DNA from: Terriglobia bacterium
Lineage (GTDB): Bacteria; Acidobacteriota; Terriglobia; JAJPHL01
Reading direction: 5' to 3'
NCBI GenBank assembly: GCA_021325275.1
Contig: JAJPHL010000061.1
Coordinates: 1-47,124 of the forward strand
Length of the DNA stretch: 47,124 bases
The position numbers were made by a program, and so were the translations under genes. Position 1 is the stretch's first letter, and each line of letters starts with the position of its first letter. Shown in pieces: positions 35,571-45,033 of the stretch. The notes beneath the pieces were generated by a model, which saw only the letters and a list, made by a program, of their open reading frames with translations, did no database searches and was not told the origin of the DNA.

Positions 35571-36275
35571 CTACGGTTTCTGCGCGAAGATTTCGCCTCT
35601 TTGGAGCGCTTTCAACACCGACATGTTGCGATACTTGTCCTCTAAGAAACGATTTCCCTGCTGCTCGTGTAGGCGCTCTGATCCGGCTGGGTGAAACGCT
35701 GTGCCGTCGTAGGTGAATTTCGTCACTAGAAGATAGCACGTGTAGACAAACGCCTTGCCGTGCTTTTCGCCACGCTTGCACACAACGTCCGCGTCATAGA
35801 CGGCGTTCTTATAAACCGCGAAGTAGGATCGCTGCATTCGGCCGCGCTCGAACGATTTGACGAGGCGCAACTTCTTGTTTTCGATCTTGTAGAAATCAAA
35901 ATAGGTTTGGAATCCCGAGCCGCCCCCAGAAGAGATGCTTCTGAATAGAAGCAGGGCGACGCCATCCACGTTTTCGATGGTCATGCCGTCGAAGTAATTT
36001 GGGAAACCGTCCTTGTCCTTCTGAGGAAACACGCGATCCTCGACGGCGATTTTCTTGCCGGCGGCCACCAGGAGGAGCACGACGGGCTTCGACTTGATGC
36101 CGGCGTCATCGGCATCGTCTAGCGCGACGAGATATTCGCGCGATTTCAGGCCACACGAGATTGTCTTCTCGACCTTGTAACCTTGCGGGACGAACTCTTT
36201 CAGAGATTCGGGCGAGAGTTGCGCTTGCGCGGCGACCGCCGCAAGGAAAAGCGCAACTCCCCCAAACCGCATCAT
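35571..36275 (-). CDS. Secreted protein of unknown function
   Basis: This 234-residue protein has a signal peptide (about 1-18, ...AVAAQAQ). The mature part begins SPESLKEFVPQGYKVEKTIS and contains beta-rich segments (EYLVALDDADDAG, KPVVLLLVAAGKKIAVEDRV, SYFAVYKNAVYDADVVCKRG, YTCYLLVTKFTYDGTAFHPA). Three Cys residues are spread through it. I do not recognise a family; the alternating polar/charged strands suggest a propeller-like or jelly-roll fold. It ends only 2 bp from the end of the plus-strand NHL paralogue, and starts 4 bp after the stop of the double-domain amidohydrolase, so it probably shares that transcript. Confidence 0.7.
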   Translation of the reverse strand: MMRFGGVALFLAAVAAQAQLSPESLKEFVPQGYKVEKTISCGLKSREYLVALDDADDAGIKSKPVVLLLVAAGKKIAVEDRVFPQKDKDGFPNYFDGMTIENVDGVALLLFRSISSGGGSGFQTYFDFYKIENKKLRLVKSFERGRMQRSYFAVYKNAVYDADVVCKRGEKHGKAFVYTCYLLVTKFTYDGTAFHPAGSERLHEQQGNRFLEDKYRNMSVLKALQRGEIFAQKP

Positions 36276-36279
36276 GGCG

Positions 36280-39051
36280 CTACTTCTTGGCAGCCGGCGC
36301 TGCGGAAGCAGCGGGTTTTGGACGGCTCATGTATTTCTGGTACAAGCGATACTGCTTGTTCGCTTCCAGATTCACCTTGCGGCCGTCGATGTATTCCTCC
36401 AGGACCTTCGTGCGAATCTCCAGAGGATCGCCGGTCGTCACAATCAAGCTCGCCGACTTGCCCACTTCGAGCGAGCCCAATTGATCGCCGACGCCGAGAA
36501 TCTGCGCCGGATACAACGTCACTGACTTCAGCGCTTCGTCTTTTGGCAATCCGAAGGCCGCCGCCATGCCCGCTTGGAACGGCAGGTCGCGCGTGCGTCC
36601 ATCGTCGGCGTTACCCGTGCCCATGATGCAGAATTTCACTCCCGCATCGAAGAGCTTCTTGGCGATCGTGTACGCTTCGTCGTAGGGATCGCTTTCCTTC
36701 CCCGGCAATTCCAGGATCGGACCGACGATCACGGGAACGTTGTTTTCCTTCAGGAACGCCGCCGCGCGCCACAGGTCGCCGGCACCCGCGATGATGGGAC
36801 GCACGCCTTCTTCCTGCGCCCATTCGACCGCACTGCGAATCGCCCGCGGCTCGTTGGCATGGATGATCACCGGAACTTTGCCGTCGATCACCGGCAGCAG
36901 CGCTTCGAGCTTGATATCCATCTCGAAATGCGGACCCGCCACGGCTTTGGCGGGTTGATACGCGCGCGCGTCTTCGAAAATGTCGCGGATCGCCTTGATG
37001 GTCCGATCGCGCGCTGTCGTATCGTCGCCGCCGGCGGCGCCGCCGCCGAAGCCGCCGCCGCGTCCACCGCGACCGCCGCCGAAGCGCGGCCAATTGATCT
37101 GCAATGATACGCGCTGCACGGCGTTCATGTCCTCATATGTCCAGCCGTCGAGGCGCGTCAACGAGGACGTCCCGCTGATGATTCCGCCCTCGGGCGCGGT
37201 GTTGGCGTGCGTGATTCCCGTGGTGCGCGCAACGGCCAGCAAGTCGGAATCCGGATTCACCGCTAAGTACGGCGTGATGTTCGGATTCATCGTGCCGGTT
37301 TCCGCAACGTCAACCGTTCCCTGCGCGCCTTGTCCGACTTCGGTGATGCCCATCACGGAAAGCGCTTCGATCATGCCGGGATAAACGTGTTTGCCCGCGC
37401 CGTTGATTAGCGTGGCGCCGGCGGTCGACACGCCGTGGCCCACGGCAGTGATTTTGCCTTTGCTGAAAACGATGGTGCCGTTCTGAATTTCAGGACCCGA
37501 CACCGGATGGATCGTCGCGCCGACAATCGCAATCGTCGGACTCGACGCGCCAAGTTTGTCGTGATACTCCGCCGCGACAAACGACGGAGCCGGACGATGC
37601 GGCCGCGCTTCCAACGTCGACGCTTGCGCGCCCGCGCCGCCGCGGCCTGCTTGCGGAGCGCCAGCCGGTGCTCCTGCGCCACCGCGTCCGCCGCGGCCCG
37701 CGCCCGCCGCCACGTCGCTGGCCTTCACTTTGGCGATCAGGTCCTCGCGTTCTTTCTCGAGTCCCGCGCGCGCGGCCAAATCTTCGGCGCGGTCGAATTC
37801 CTTCACGCCGTCCACCCAGGTTTGCTCCGCAATCGTGTACGAGGAAAGCGGATGGCCCGACCAGATCACGAAGTCGGCGTCTTTGCCGGGTTCGAGTGAA
37901 CCGGTGTGTTTTTCTATGCGCAGCTGAATCGCGGGATTAATCGTATTGAACTTGATCGCTTCTTCCTCGGGAACGTCGCCCCAACGAACCGCCTTGCCGT
38001 CTTCGAGATTCAAGCGGCGCGCGAGTTCGTCGGAATCCGAGTTGAAACTGACCACCACGCCGCGCTTTTGCATGATCGCGCCGTTGTAGGCGATGGCGTC
38101 GTACGCTTCCATCTTGTACGCCCACCAATCGCTGAACGTCGAGGCGCCCACGTTGGCAGCGGCCAACTCGTCGGCCACTTTATAGCCTTCCAGGACGTGC
38201 TGGAACGTGGCCATGTGAATTCCGAACTCCTGCGTCAAGCGCAAGAGCGCGAGGATTTCGTCGGATACATACGAGTGGCTGTGGATCAAACGCTTGCCCG
38301 TGAGAATTTCGCCGATGGCTTCCAGTTGCAAGTCGCGGCGCGGCGGAACGGCATGGGCCTTGGCGTTTTCACTCAGGCGATTGTAGTCGTCCCACTCTTT
38401 CAGATAGTCGCGCGCGGCAGTGAAGCGTTCGCGAATCGATTCGTTCACGCCCATGCGGGTTTGCGGATAGCGCACGTTGCCGGCGATGGCGGCGAGTTGT
38501 CCGCCGTTCGACCGCTTGGGATTTTCGCCGAGGGCGAACTTGATGCCCTCGGGCGCGTCCTTGATCAGCATGTCCTCGGCGCTGGAATGCCAGCGCAATT
38601 TCACCGTGGCGTTCTGTCCGCCGATGGAATTGGCCGATCCGTGCAGCAAGTTGCAAGCGGTGGTGCCCCCGGCCAACTCGCGATAGATGTTGATGTCCTC
38701 GGGATTGATGACGTCGCGAATGCGAACTTCCGCCGTGACGTTGTTCGACCCTTCGTTGACGCCGCCGCGGATCGCCGAGTGACTGTGGCAATCGATGATG
38801 CCGGGCGTGACGTGCTTGCCCGCCGCATCGATGACGATGGCGCCGGCCGGCGCGGTGAGTCCCTTGCCGACCTTGGTGATCTTGCCATGTTCCACCAGAA
38901 GATCGGCGTTTTGCAGTGTGCCTTGCGATGAAACGGTCCAGACCGTGGCGTTTTTCACGAGCACCGCGGCGGGCGCAACTTTTTGCTGCGCGGAAACGGA
39001 AACGCAAAGCGCCGCTGCAGCGAGAATGAGATTTTTGAGAGCGGTTTTCAC
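36280..39051 (-). CDS. Exported amidohydrolase with two catalytic-type domains, second degenerate
   Basis: This is a 923-residue protein with a signal peptide (about 1-21). Domain 1 (about 25-430) is an imidazolonepropionase-like amidohydrolase with a complete metal site: [10 protein letters not shown] (about 85), [10 protein letters not shown] (about 255), [10 protein letters not shown] (about 280) and FNSDSDELA (about 340), then [14 protein letters not shown]. Gly/Arg/Ala-rich linkers follow (GRGGRGGAG). Domain 2 (about 500-900) repeats the fold: [17 protein letters not shown] in place of an HxH, then [13 protein letters not shown]. The second metal site appears lost. The gene overlaps the following amidohydrolase by 4 bp and could be one enzyme plus a regulatory domain. 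Substrate unknown; hydrolysis of cyclic amides or peptides is possible. Confidence 0.88.
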   Translation of the reverse strand: MKTALKNLILAAAALCVSVSAQQKVAPAAVLVKNATVWTVSSQGTLQNADLLVEHGKITKVGKGLTAPAGAIVIDAAGKHVTPGIIDCHSHSAIRGGVNEGSNNVTAEVRIRDVINPEDINIYRELAGGTTACNLLHGSANSIGGQNATVKLRWHSSAEDMLIKDAPEGIKFALGENPKRSNGGQLAAIAGNVRYPQTRMGVNESIRERFTAARDYLKEWDDYNRLSENAKAHAVPPRRDLQLEAIGEILTGKRLIHSHSYVSDEILALLRLTQEFGIHMATFQHVLEGYKVADELAAANVGASTFSDWWAYKMEAYDAIAYNGAIMQKRGVVVSFNSDSDELARRLNLEDGKAVRWGDVPEEEAIKFNTINPAIQLRIEKHTGSLEPGKDADFVIWSGHPLSSYTIAEQTWVDGVKEFDRAEDLAARAGLEKEREDLIAKVKASDVAAGAGRGGRGGAGAPAGAPQAGRGGAGAQASTLEARPHRPAPSFVAAEYHDKLGASSPTIAIVGATIHPVSGPEIQNGTIVFSKGKITAVGHGVSTAGATLINGAGKHVYPGMIEALSVMGITEVGQGAQGTVDVAETGTMNPNITPYLAVNPDSDLLAVARTTGITHANTAPEGGIISGTSSLTRLDGWTYEDMNAVQRVSLQINWPRFGGGRGGRGGGFGGGAAGGDDTTARDRTIKAIRDIFEDARAYQPAKAVAGPHFEMDIKLEALLPVIDGKVPVIIHANEPRAIRSAVEWAQEEGVRPIIAGAGDLWRAAAFLKENNVPVIVGPILELPGKESDPYDEAYTIAKKLFDAGVKFCIMGTGNADDGRTRDLPFQAGMAAAFGLPKDEALKSVTLYPAQILGVGDQLGSLEVGKSASLIVTTGDPLEIRTKVLEEYIDGRKVNLEANKQYRLYQKYMSRPKPAASAAPAAKK

Positions 39052-40577
39052 TTCGCACCTCCGAGATTTTGGTTTTCAGCAGGCGGCGCCGCGCCGCCGC
39101 GGCCACCTTGGCCGCCGCGACCCGCGGGCGGAGGCGGCGCTTGAATATATTCCACGCCGTCGACGTAAACGCGGACCACGTGGGTGTTGGCGCCGAACAA
39201 ATCGCCGTCGGTCACGATCAAGTTGGCGACCTTGCCGGCTTCCACCGTGCCCATTTGCTTGTCGACGCCCAGCCACTTGGCCGGCTCGGTGGTAACTTTC
39301 GCCAGCGCCTCATCGGCGGGCAATCCGGCGTCGATCATGCGGCGGACATTGCGTGGAAAATCCGTGGGCGTGCGCACGCCCCGCGAGGAAATCACGAACG
39401 GGATTTTGGCGTCGAGCAGTTTTTTCGCCGTCGAGGGCGCGTTCACGAAGCGGCGCAGTTCGCGCGTGTCCGCTTCCGCGGCGTCGTCGGCGTCGGTGAC
39501 GCGCGGCGCATCGGGCATCGCGGCGCTCAGCACCAGCGAGCGCCCGGTGGCCTTCACGCGATCGAGCAATTCCCACGTGTCGGCATCGGCGCCCATCATC
39601 GCCTTCAAGTGAAATTCGTTGGCGATGCGATTCGCCGCCAGAATGTCCTCGGCGGCTTCGGTGTCGAACATCACTTCCTTCGCGCCGGTCACCACCGGAA
39701 CGAGAGCCTCAAACGACGGACTATCTTCGGGACGCTTCAGTCCCGTGGGATTCGCCGCGTAACGCTGCTGCCACGTGTGGAAACGCTGCGTGTCGAGCAT
39801 CGCCTGACGAATCGACGAGATGATGCCCATCAAACTTCCGGGATATCCACCACCACCGCCGCCGCCACCGAATCCGCCCCCGGCACTGATTTGAATGTGC
39901 TGAAAAACGTGATCCTTCACGATGATGTCACCCACCGGCACGCCGTCGCGCAAGTTGATCACCGCGCTTTCACCCTTGATGATTCCGCTGTCCGGCTCCA
40001 CGAGAACTGTAGTGAATCCAATGGCGCGATAGCGCTCGGAATCCGACTGCGTGGTCGCCGCCGCCGGCGCTGCCGCCGCGCCGCCGCGACCGCCGCCTCC
40101 ACGACCACCGCCTGCCGCCGCTGGGGGCGCCTCGCCTTCAAACGGCACCAGCAGCGAACGCGCGTCGAGCTCGGGATGAATGCGCGCGATCGCGTGATTC
40201 GCTCCCGGCGTGGGCGCCGCGGGAGTGGCCGCTGCAAGCAGTGCCGCTGCACCGCCGCGTCCTCCTCCGCCGGCATTCGCATTCGCCGCCGCGCGACGCA
40301 ATCCGATTGTCGTTTGCGCGTCGATCAATCCGGCGTACACGGTTTTTCCGGAGCCGTCGATTTCCACCGCGTCCTTGGGGATCGCCGCGTTCGCGCCCGC
40401 CGCTTCAATCAAGCCGTCGCGAATAATCACGTTGCCCTTGGCGACAACCTTGCCTGGCGCAACCACGATGCGAACGTCTTTGATCGCGTAGATGCGCGGC
40501 CGTTCGGCGAGTATGGATCCGGCCAGGACGCAGAGAACTGCGGCGCCGGCCAGAAGAAATGGCAGTCGTTTCATCAT
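39048..40577 (-). CDS. Exported amidohydrolase-like protein lacking the HxH metal ligands
   Basis: This is a 509-residue protein starting at 40577 after a ribosome binding site (GAGGATCATC), with a signal peptide (about 1-24, ...[10 protein letters not shown]). The amidohydrolase scaffold is visible at [35 protein letters not shown] (the position where HxH is expected, here no His), and near the C-terminus [36 protein letters not shown]. Gly/Arg-rich inserts occur at about residues 85-105, 150-175, 235-250 and 480-500. Sequence order and missing ligands match the second domain of the coupled neighbour, so it looks like a diverged, probably non-catalytic relative. It is the first gene of the operon. 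Confidence 0.82.
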   Translation of the reverse strand: MMKRLPFLLAGAAVLCVLAGSILAERPRIYAIKDVRIVVAPGKVVAKGNVIIRDGLIEAAGANAAIPKDAVEIDGSGKTVYAGLIDAQTTIGLRRAAANANAGGGGRGGAAALLAAATPAAPTPGANHAIARIHPELDARSLLVPFEGEAPPAAAGGGRGGGGRGGAAAAPAAATTQSDSERYRAIGFTTVLVEPDSGIIKGESAVINLRDGVPVGDIIVKDHVFQHIQISAGGGFGGGGGGGGYPGSLMGIISSIRQAMLDTQRFHTWQQRYAANPTGLKRPEDSPSFEALVPVVTGAKEVMFDTEAAEDILAANRIANEFHLKAMMGADADTWELLDRVKATGRSLVLSAAMPDAPRVTDADDAAEADTRELRRFVNAPSTAKKLLDAKIPFVISSRGVRTPTDFPRNVRRMIDAGLPADEALAKVTTEPAKWLGVDKQMGTVEAGKVANLIVTDGDLFGANTHVVRVYVDGVEYIQAPPPPAGRGGQGGRGGAAPPAENQNLGGAK

Positions 40578-40680
40578 GATGATCCTCGTTGAAATTCCCC
40601 GATTGTTGCAAACCCGTTGAAAGTAGAAATGATAGTCCCGTTTGAAGGCGCGATGCAAACGGAAACGGGTGCGCGGCAAT

Positions 40681-40724
40681 TATTCTTTACAGAGTACGCA
40701 AATATTCTTTACAGAGTACGCAAA
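40681..40724. repeat. Perfect 22-bp tandem duplication
   Basis: TATTCTTTACAGAGTACGCA plus AA occurs twice without mismatch at 40681-40702 and 40703-40724. It lies in the 305-bp non-coding gap (40578-40882) between the divergent amidohydrolase operon and the coiled-coil membrane protein. It is more AT-rich than its surroundings. It could be a duplicated operator or a recent slippage event; a regulator cannot be named from sequence. I see nothing else coding in the gap. Confidence 0.9.
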
Positions 40725-40882
40725 GCACTCGCGAGGCATGAGTTAGCAGCGCTGCAACCAGCCGGTAGCGGCGGGCGTCTCTACGTGTATCAGTCGTAAT
40801 TCGGTCCAAAGAGTGCCGCTGAATCAAAAGCCGAAGTTCGGCTGGATGTGCCGCTTCGTTGAATCCCAGTGGGAGGCACGCG

Positions 40883-41338
40883 ATGTTTAACCGAAAAAAG
40901 ATTGTCGCCGCTGACGAGAGCGCGAATAAGTCGCCGGAGAAAGTAAGCGACACCTCCGTCAGCCAGAAACCTCAAATTGTCGTGGTTCGCCGCGAATCGC
41001 ACTCCGGTACACTCTTCCTCGTGCTCATCGTGACGGCAGCTCTCGCCGCCACCGGCTTGGCGATCAACCATCGGCAAGATACGCAACAGGACGAGATCGC
41101 GCGCGTCGCGAGATTGCAGAATACCGTCAATCAACTCCAATTGCGATTGGCGGCCGCTGAAGACTCGCAGCGCTTGGCCGAGAATCGTGTGAGCGAATTG
41201 AACGATCGGTTATCGCAACTGGAGAACCGTACGGACAATACGCGCGCGGCGAAGCCGACGCCCACAAAAACGGAGCATCCCGGCCGCCGCGCCCGCTTAG
41301 AGACGACCGCCTCGACGCAGTGGCCTACTCGGCCCTAA
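40883..41338 (+). CDS. Single-pass membrane protein with coiled coil
   Basis: This 151-residue protein starts at 40883 after a GGGAGG ribosome binding site. Residues 1-40 are polar (cytoplasmic, ...VVRRESHSG), about 43-63 form one membrane helix (LFLVLIVTAALAATGLAI), and about 68-115 are a heptad-patterned coiled coil (QDEIARVARLQNTVNQLQLRLAAAEDSQ..., VSELNDRLSQLENR). The tail is basic and Pro/Thr-rich. The topology is that of a cell-envelope or division-associated anchor protein, but I recognise no family. Its 3' end overlaps that of the convergent rhamnosidase gene by 14 bp. Confidence 0.75.
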   Translation: MFNRKKIVAADESANKSPEKVSDTSVSQKPQIVVVRRESHSGTLFLVLIVTAALAATGLAINHRQDTQQDEIARVARLQNTVNQLQLRLAAAEDSQRLAENRVSELNDRLSQLENRTDNTRAAKPTPTKTEHPGRRARLETTASTQWPTRP

Positions 41339-43961
41339 AGCGATACGTTCCCGATCCCACCGTGACCGTGAACTCGCTGGGACTGCCCTTGATCGCGACG
41401 ATTCCGTCGCCGGACGCTGAGGCCATTCCCTCGCCCGCGGCGAGCGGCTTTCCGCCTTCCGTGAATTTGCCGGAGAATTGCCGCGGCTTCGGCACGTGAA
41501 TTTCCGCTTCGCTGCCCACGGGAATCGTGACTTCCATCGCTACGTGATTAGGCGAGCGATCCCACGACACGGCGACCAAACCTCTTTCGGTTTCGATTGA
41601 TCCTGAAGCGTACGTGAGATCGTCGACCATGCGCGGCTGCACGATAATCCGCGCAAATCCTGGACGCGCCGGATCGTAGTTGATGCCCGCCAGCGACTGA
41701 TACATCCATCCCGCCACGCTGCCGAACATCGGGTGATTGTGCGAATTCATCGATGGTCCGGTGCGCTCCTGCCACAATTCCCATAGCGTCGTGGCGCCGT
41801 GCGAAATCATGTAGCCCCAGCTTGGAAATGTCGTCTGCGACGCCAATTCGTAGGCCAGATCGGCGCGTCCCATCTGCGTGAGCAGCGGCAACACGTATTT
41901 CGTTCCGAGGATGCCCGTCGTCAGATGCGTGTTTTTCTCATAGACAATCGAGTCGGTCAAGTGCGATCGCGCCTGCCCCGCGGTTTCCCTGGGCGCGAGA
42001 CCGATCCACAACGCCAGCACTTGCGACGTTTGGCTGCCATTGCCGTAGGCGCGAATTTCGGGATGGTAGAAGCGTTTCTGGAACGCTGCTTTTATCGCAT
42101 CGTTCTCGCGCTCGAATGCCGCGGCATCATCGGACTTTCCGAGGATCTTCGCGACGCGCGCCGCGACCTGCGCGCTGTAGGCATAGTACGCGGTGGACAC
42201 GAGCGGTCCCGGCGTCGGCTCGACGGGAACCCAATCGCCATAGTTGTAATGTTCGACGATGGAATCCGTCGAGAGTCCACGGAGCCAGCCGACCCAGCGT
42301 TTAATGCCGTCGTAATTCTCTTCCAGCACGCGGCGATCGCCGTAGTAATCGTAAACGTAACTCAAGATCAGGGGATACGCCGATCCCCACGCGGGATCGC
42401 TGCGCGCGCCGCCGCGATGCGACGGCACAGTGTCGGGAATCATGCCTTGATCCGACTGAGCGTCGCGCATGTCGCGCAAGAAATTCGTGTAGAACGCGGC
42501 CATATCGAAATCCCAAATCGCCGATTCCGCGGCCAGATGCGCGTCGGCGGTCCAGCCTTCGCGCTCGTCGCGCTGATTGCAGTCGGTGGGAATGCTGTGC
42601 AGGTTGCTGAGGATTCCCCACTGCGTGATGCGCTGAATATCGTTCAACACCTGATTGGAACTGGAGAATCCGCCGACGGACGCGACGTCCGTGTTGGCCA
42701 CGCGCGCTGTGATGGCATTAGCGGGCGGCACGCCGGGGAATCCCGTGACTTCAACGTAGCGGTAGCCGTGATAGGTGAATTGCGGCTCCCAAATTTCGTC
42801 TTCATCCGGTTGACCAGCGTGTGGTCCATGCAGGATGTAGGTATCGGTGGCCAGCGCGGCGCGTAGATTTTCCGTGTTCAGCATTCCATCCGGCTGCAAC
42901 AGTTCGGCGTGACGCAAGCGCACTTTCGTTCCCGCCGGCCCACGCACGCGCAGGCGCGTCCATCCGCTGAAGTTTTGTCCAAAATCGTAAACGTAAACGC
43001 CCGGCGCGGGATTGGTGCGCTTCACGGGTTGCAGGGTCGCGCGCACGCGCACCGGCGGCATCATCATCGCCGAGAGCGTCGCGGTAGACGTGGTGGTTTT
43101 CACCGGCTCCCAGCCATTGGCCTTGGCGTTGAAATTCGCGTCCCCCCAGTTCGGCGTTTCCATGCGCGCGTCGTACGTTTCGCCGTTGTAGACACTATCG
43201 GAAACTACGGGGCCGGGATGCATGCGCCAATCCGCGTCGCTCGAAATGGAAATCGTTTTGCCGTCGGCCGTTTCGATGTTCAACTGCACAATTCCCGTGC
43301 GCGGCGCGAATCGCCCTTCGCCCAACTGCAACCCAATGGTGTTTCCGCCGAAGTGAATGCGATTCGTAACGTCGTAGGTCGCATAAAGGACACGCTTGGT
43401 GTATTGGGTGTATCCGGGATCGAGAAAATGATCGCCGACCTTCGTACCGTTCAAGAACAATTCGTAATATCCGGCCGCGGCCACGTAGGCACGCGCGCGC
43501 TTCACCGTGCCGGGCACGGAAAATTCGCGGCGCATCAGTTCATTGCCGCCCAGCCACTGCCCTTTCCACTCGGACGCCGAGAGTAATCCCATCTCGAACC
43601 ACGCGGGATCGCTGCGGGCGCTCGCTTGATTCTCTTTGTCCCAGTAAGTGACGCGCCATTCGTAACGATGTCCGCTCTTGAGCTCGTGACCACCGTATTC
43701 CACGAGCGAAGATTGCGGCGACGCGACGCGCCCGGAGTCCCACACGGGCCCGCCATCGTCATCGTTGACGGTGATTTGATACGCGCTCTGCGCTTGCCCT
43801 CGCGCGGTGTGCTGCAGCTCCCAGGAGAATCGGGGCTTGGTCACGTCGATGCCCAGCGGATTTTTCAGATGCTCGACACGAAGGTTGGTCGGCGCGAGCG
43901 GTCCGGCCGCGGCGGTGGCGGCTACAATTCCAAGAACGAGAGTGAGTTTCGCAATGCGCAT
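41325..43961 (-). CDS. Exported alpha-L-rhamnosidase, glycoside hydrolase family 78
   Basis: This is an 878-residue protein with a signal peptide (about 1-19, ...AATAAAGPLAP). Domains in order are an N-terminal fibronectin-like region (LAPTNLRVEHLKNPLGIDVTKPRFSWEL), beta-sandwich domains (about 130-400, including ARAYVAAAGYYELFLNGTKVGDHFLDPGYTQY split over strands), and the alpha/alpha barrel (about 440-780) with the GH78 motif DCNQRDEREGWTADAH (about 465) and HGATTLWELWQERTGP (about 715). A C-terminal beta domain closes it. The Glu in DEREGW and Glu in LWELW are the expected catalytic acid and base. It would release L-rhamnose from plant glycosides or pectic chains. The 3' end overlaps the coiled-coil gene. 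Confidence 0.93.
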   Translation of the reverse strand: MRIAKLTLVLGIVAATAAAGPLAPTNLRVEHLKNPLGIDVTKPRFSWELQHTARGQAQSAYQITVNDDDGGPVWDSGRVASPQSSLVEYGGHELKSGHRYEWRVTYWDKENQASARSDPAWFEMGLLSASEWKGQWLGGNELMRREFSVPGTVKRARAYVAAAGYYELFLNGTKVGDHFLDPGYTQYTKRVLYATYDVTNRIHFGGNTIGLQLGEGRFAPRTGIVQLNIETADGKTISISSDADWRMHPGPVVSDSVYNGETYDARMETPNWGDANFNAKANGWEPVKTTTSTATLSAMMMPPVRVRATLQPVKRTNPAPGVYVYDFGQNFSGWTRLRVRGPAGTKVRLRHAELLQPDGMLNTENLRAALATDTYILHGPHAGQPDEDEIWEPQFTYHGYRYVEVTGFPGVPPANAITARVANTDVASVGGFSSSNQVLNDIQRITQWGILSNLHSIPTDCNQRDEREGWTADAHLAAESAIWDFDMAAFYTNFLRDMRDAQSDQGMIPDTVPSHRGGARSDPAWGSAYPLILSYVYDYYGDRRVLEENYDGIKRWVGWLRGLSTDSIVEHYNYGDWVPVEPTPGPLVSTAYYAYSAQVAARVAKILGKSDDAAAFERENDAIKAAFQKRFYHPEIRAYGNGSQTSQVLALWIGLAPRETAGQARSHLTDSIVYEKNTHLTTGILGTKYVLPLLTQMGRADLAYELASQTTFPSWGYMISHGATTLWELWQERTGPSMNSHNHPMFGSVAGWMYQSLAGINYDPARPGFARIIVQPRMVDDLTYASGSIETERGLVAVSWDRSPNHVAMEVTIPVGSEAEIHVPKPRQFSGKFTEGGKPLAAGEGMASASGDGIVAIKGSPSEFTVTVGSGTYRFRAE

Positions 43962-44081
43962 GAGGGCATTGTGCCATAATGCGCACCATGCGAAGCACCA
44001 CTTACTTCATTGTGAAAACGGCGGAGTCGAAATAAAGGGAATTCCCGCGCGACGGCGTCCTAACGATTGAGGAGAACAATC

Positions 44082-45026
44082 ATGCCCACGAAAAGCGAAA
44101 TCACGCAGGCCGCCAAACAGGCCGGCGAGCGAAACGCGGCGGAAGTCATGGCGCGCCGCGCGGTAGCACTCCGAAACCGAAGCGCGGCGCTGGCCGCGCA
44201 TCCTAGCACCTTCAACCTTGCGGCCGCAGCCGCGGCGCCTGGTGCGCCCGCCGCCGCGCCGGCCAGCTCGCAATCGAAGGGATTTCTCCTGGCGGCCGGC
44301 GACTCCTGGTTCGACTATCCGGGCTACGACGTCCTGGCCTCCCTGCACGACGATTTTGGCTACAACGTTGAATCTTCCGCGGCGCACGCCGGACAACCGA
44401 TGGAAACGCTTGCCTACGTTCCGGGAACCTACGACGACATCGCCCGCGATCTCGAAACGATCATCGCGCGCGGCGGGACGCCGAAAGCCGTACTGCTCTC
44501 GGGCGGCGGCGACGACATTGCCGGGAAGGAATTCGGCATGCTCCTCGACAGCGCCATGTCGGCGACAGGCGGCTGGAACAAGGAAATCGTCGACGGCGTG
44601 ATTAACGAGCGCATCGCCGGCGCTTACAAATCGACGATTCTCTCGATCACCAGTCTTTGCCAAGCGAAGCTCGGACGCGTCGTGCCGGTGCTCGTTCACG
44701 GCTACGACTACGCCGTCCCGGATGGACGTGCGTTCCTGCTATTCATCAAAGGTCCTTGGCTGAAGCCGGGTTTCGACGAAAAGCTCTTTTCGGATTTGAC
44801 TGCCAACACCGCGATGATTGAAGCCATGATCGACACGTTCAATGCGATGTTGACGGATCTCGCCGGAGAGCCGGAGTTCGCCCACGTGAAATACATCAAC
44901 TTGCGGAAAACGCTTCCGAACGACGCCACTCACAAGGATTGGTGGGCCAACGAACTGCATCCCACGCACAAGGGCTTTCTCGCAGTAGCCACGAAGTTTG
45001 CCGCCGAGCTGGATTTGCTACCATAA
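44082..45026 (+). CDS. SGNH/GDSL-type hydrolase-like protein
   Basis: This is a 314-residue protein starting at 44082 after an AGGAGAAC ribosome binding site. The first 70 residues are basic/helical then Ala/Pro-rich (NLAAAAAAPGAPAAAPASS), with no signal peptide. The hydrolase domain begins at about 72 with the block I motif LLAAGDSWFDYPGYD (nucleophile Ser about 78). Block III is LLSGGGDDI in place of the common GxND, and the closing block is ANELHPTHKGF with catalytic His near residue 300. It is probably a lipase/esterase-type enzyme. A prolyl oligopeptidase starts 7 bp after its stop. The N-terminal tail of unclear use could direct it to a partner. Confidence 0.8.
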   Translation: MPTKSEITQAAKQAGERNAAEVMARRAVALRNRSAALAAHPSTFNLAAAAAAPGAPAAAPASSQSKGFLLAAGDSWFDYPGYDVLASLHDDFGYNVESSAAHAGQPMETLAYVPGTYDDIARDLETIIARGGTPKAVLLSGGGDDIAGKEFGMLLDSAMSATGGWNKEIVDGVINERIAGAYKSTILSITSLCQAKLGRVVPVLVHGYDYAVPDGRAFLLFIKGPWLKPGFDEKLFSDLTANTAMIEAMIDTFNAMLTDLAGEPEFAHVKYINLRKTLPNDATHKDWWANELHPTHKGFLAVATKFAAELDLLP

Positions 45027-45033
45027 GCTCTGG

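Noticed and set aside
39069-40592. 507-codon plus-strand frame antisense to the 509-residue amidohydrolase-like gene
   Set aside because: Arg/His-rich shadow produced by GC-rich codons; the minus frame carries signal peptide and amidohydrolase patterns.
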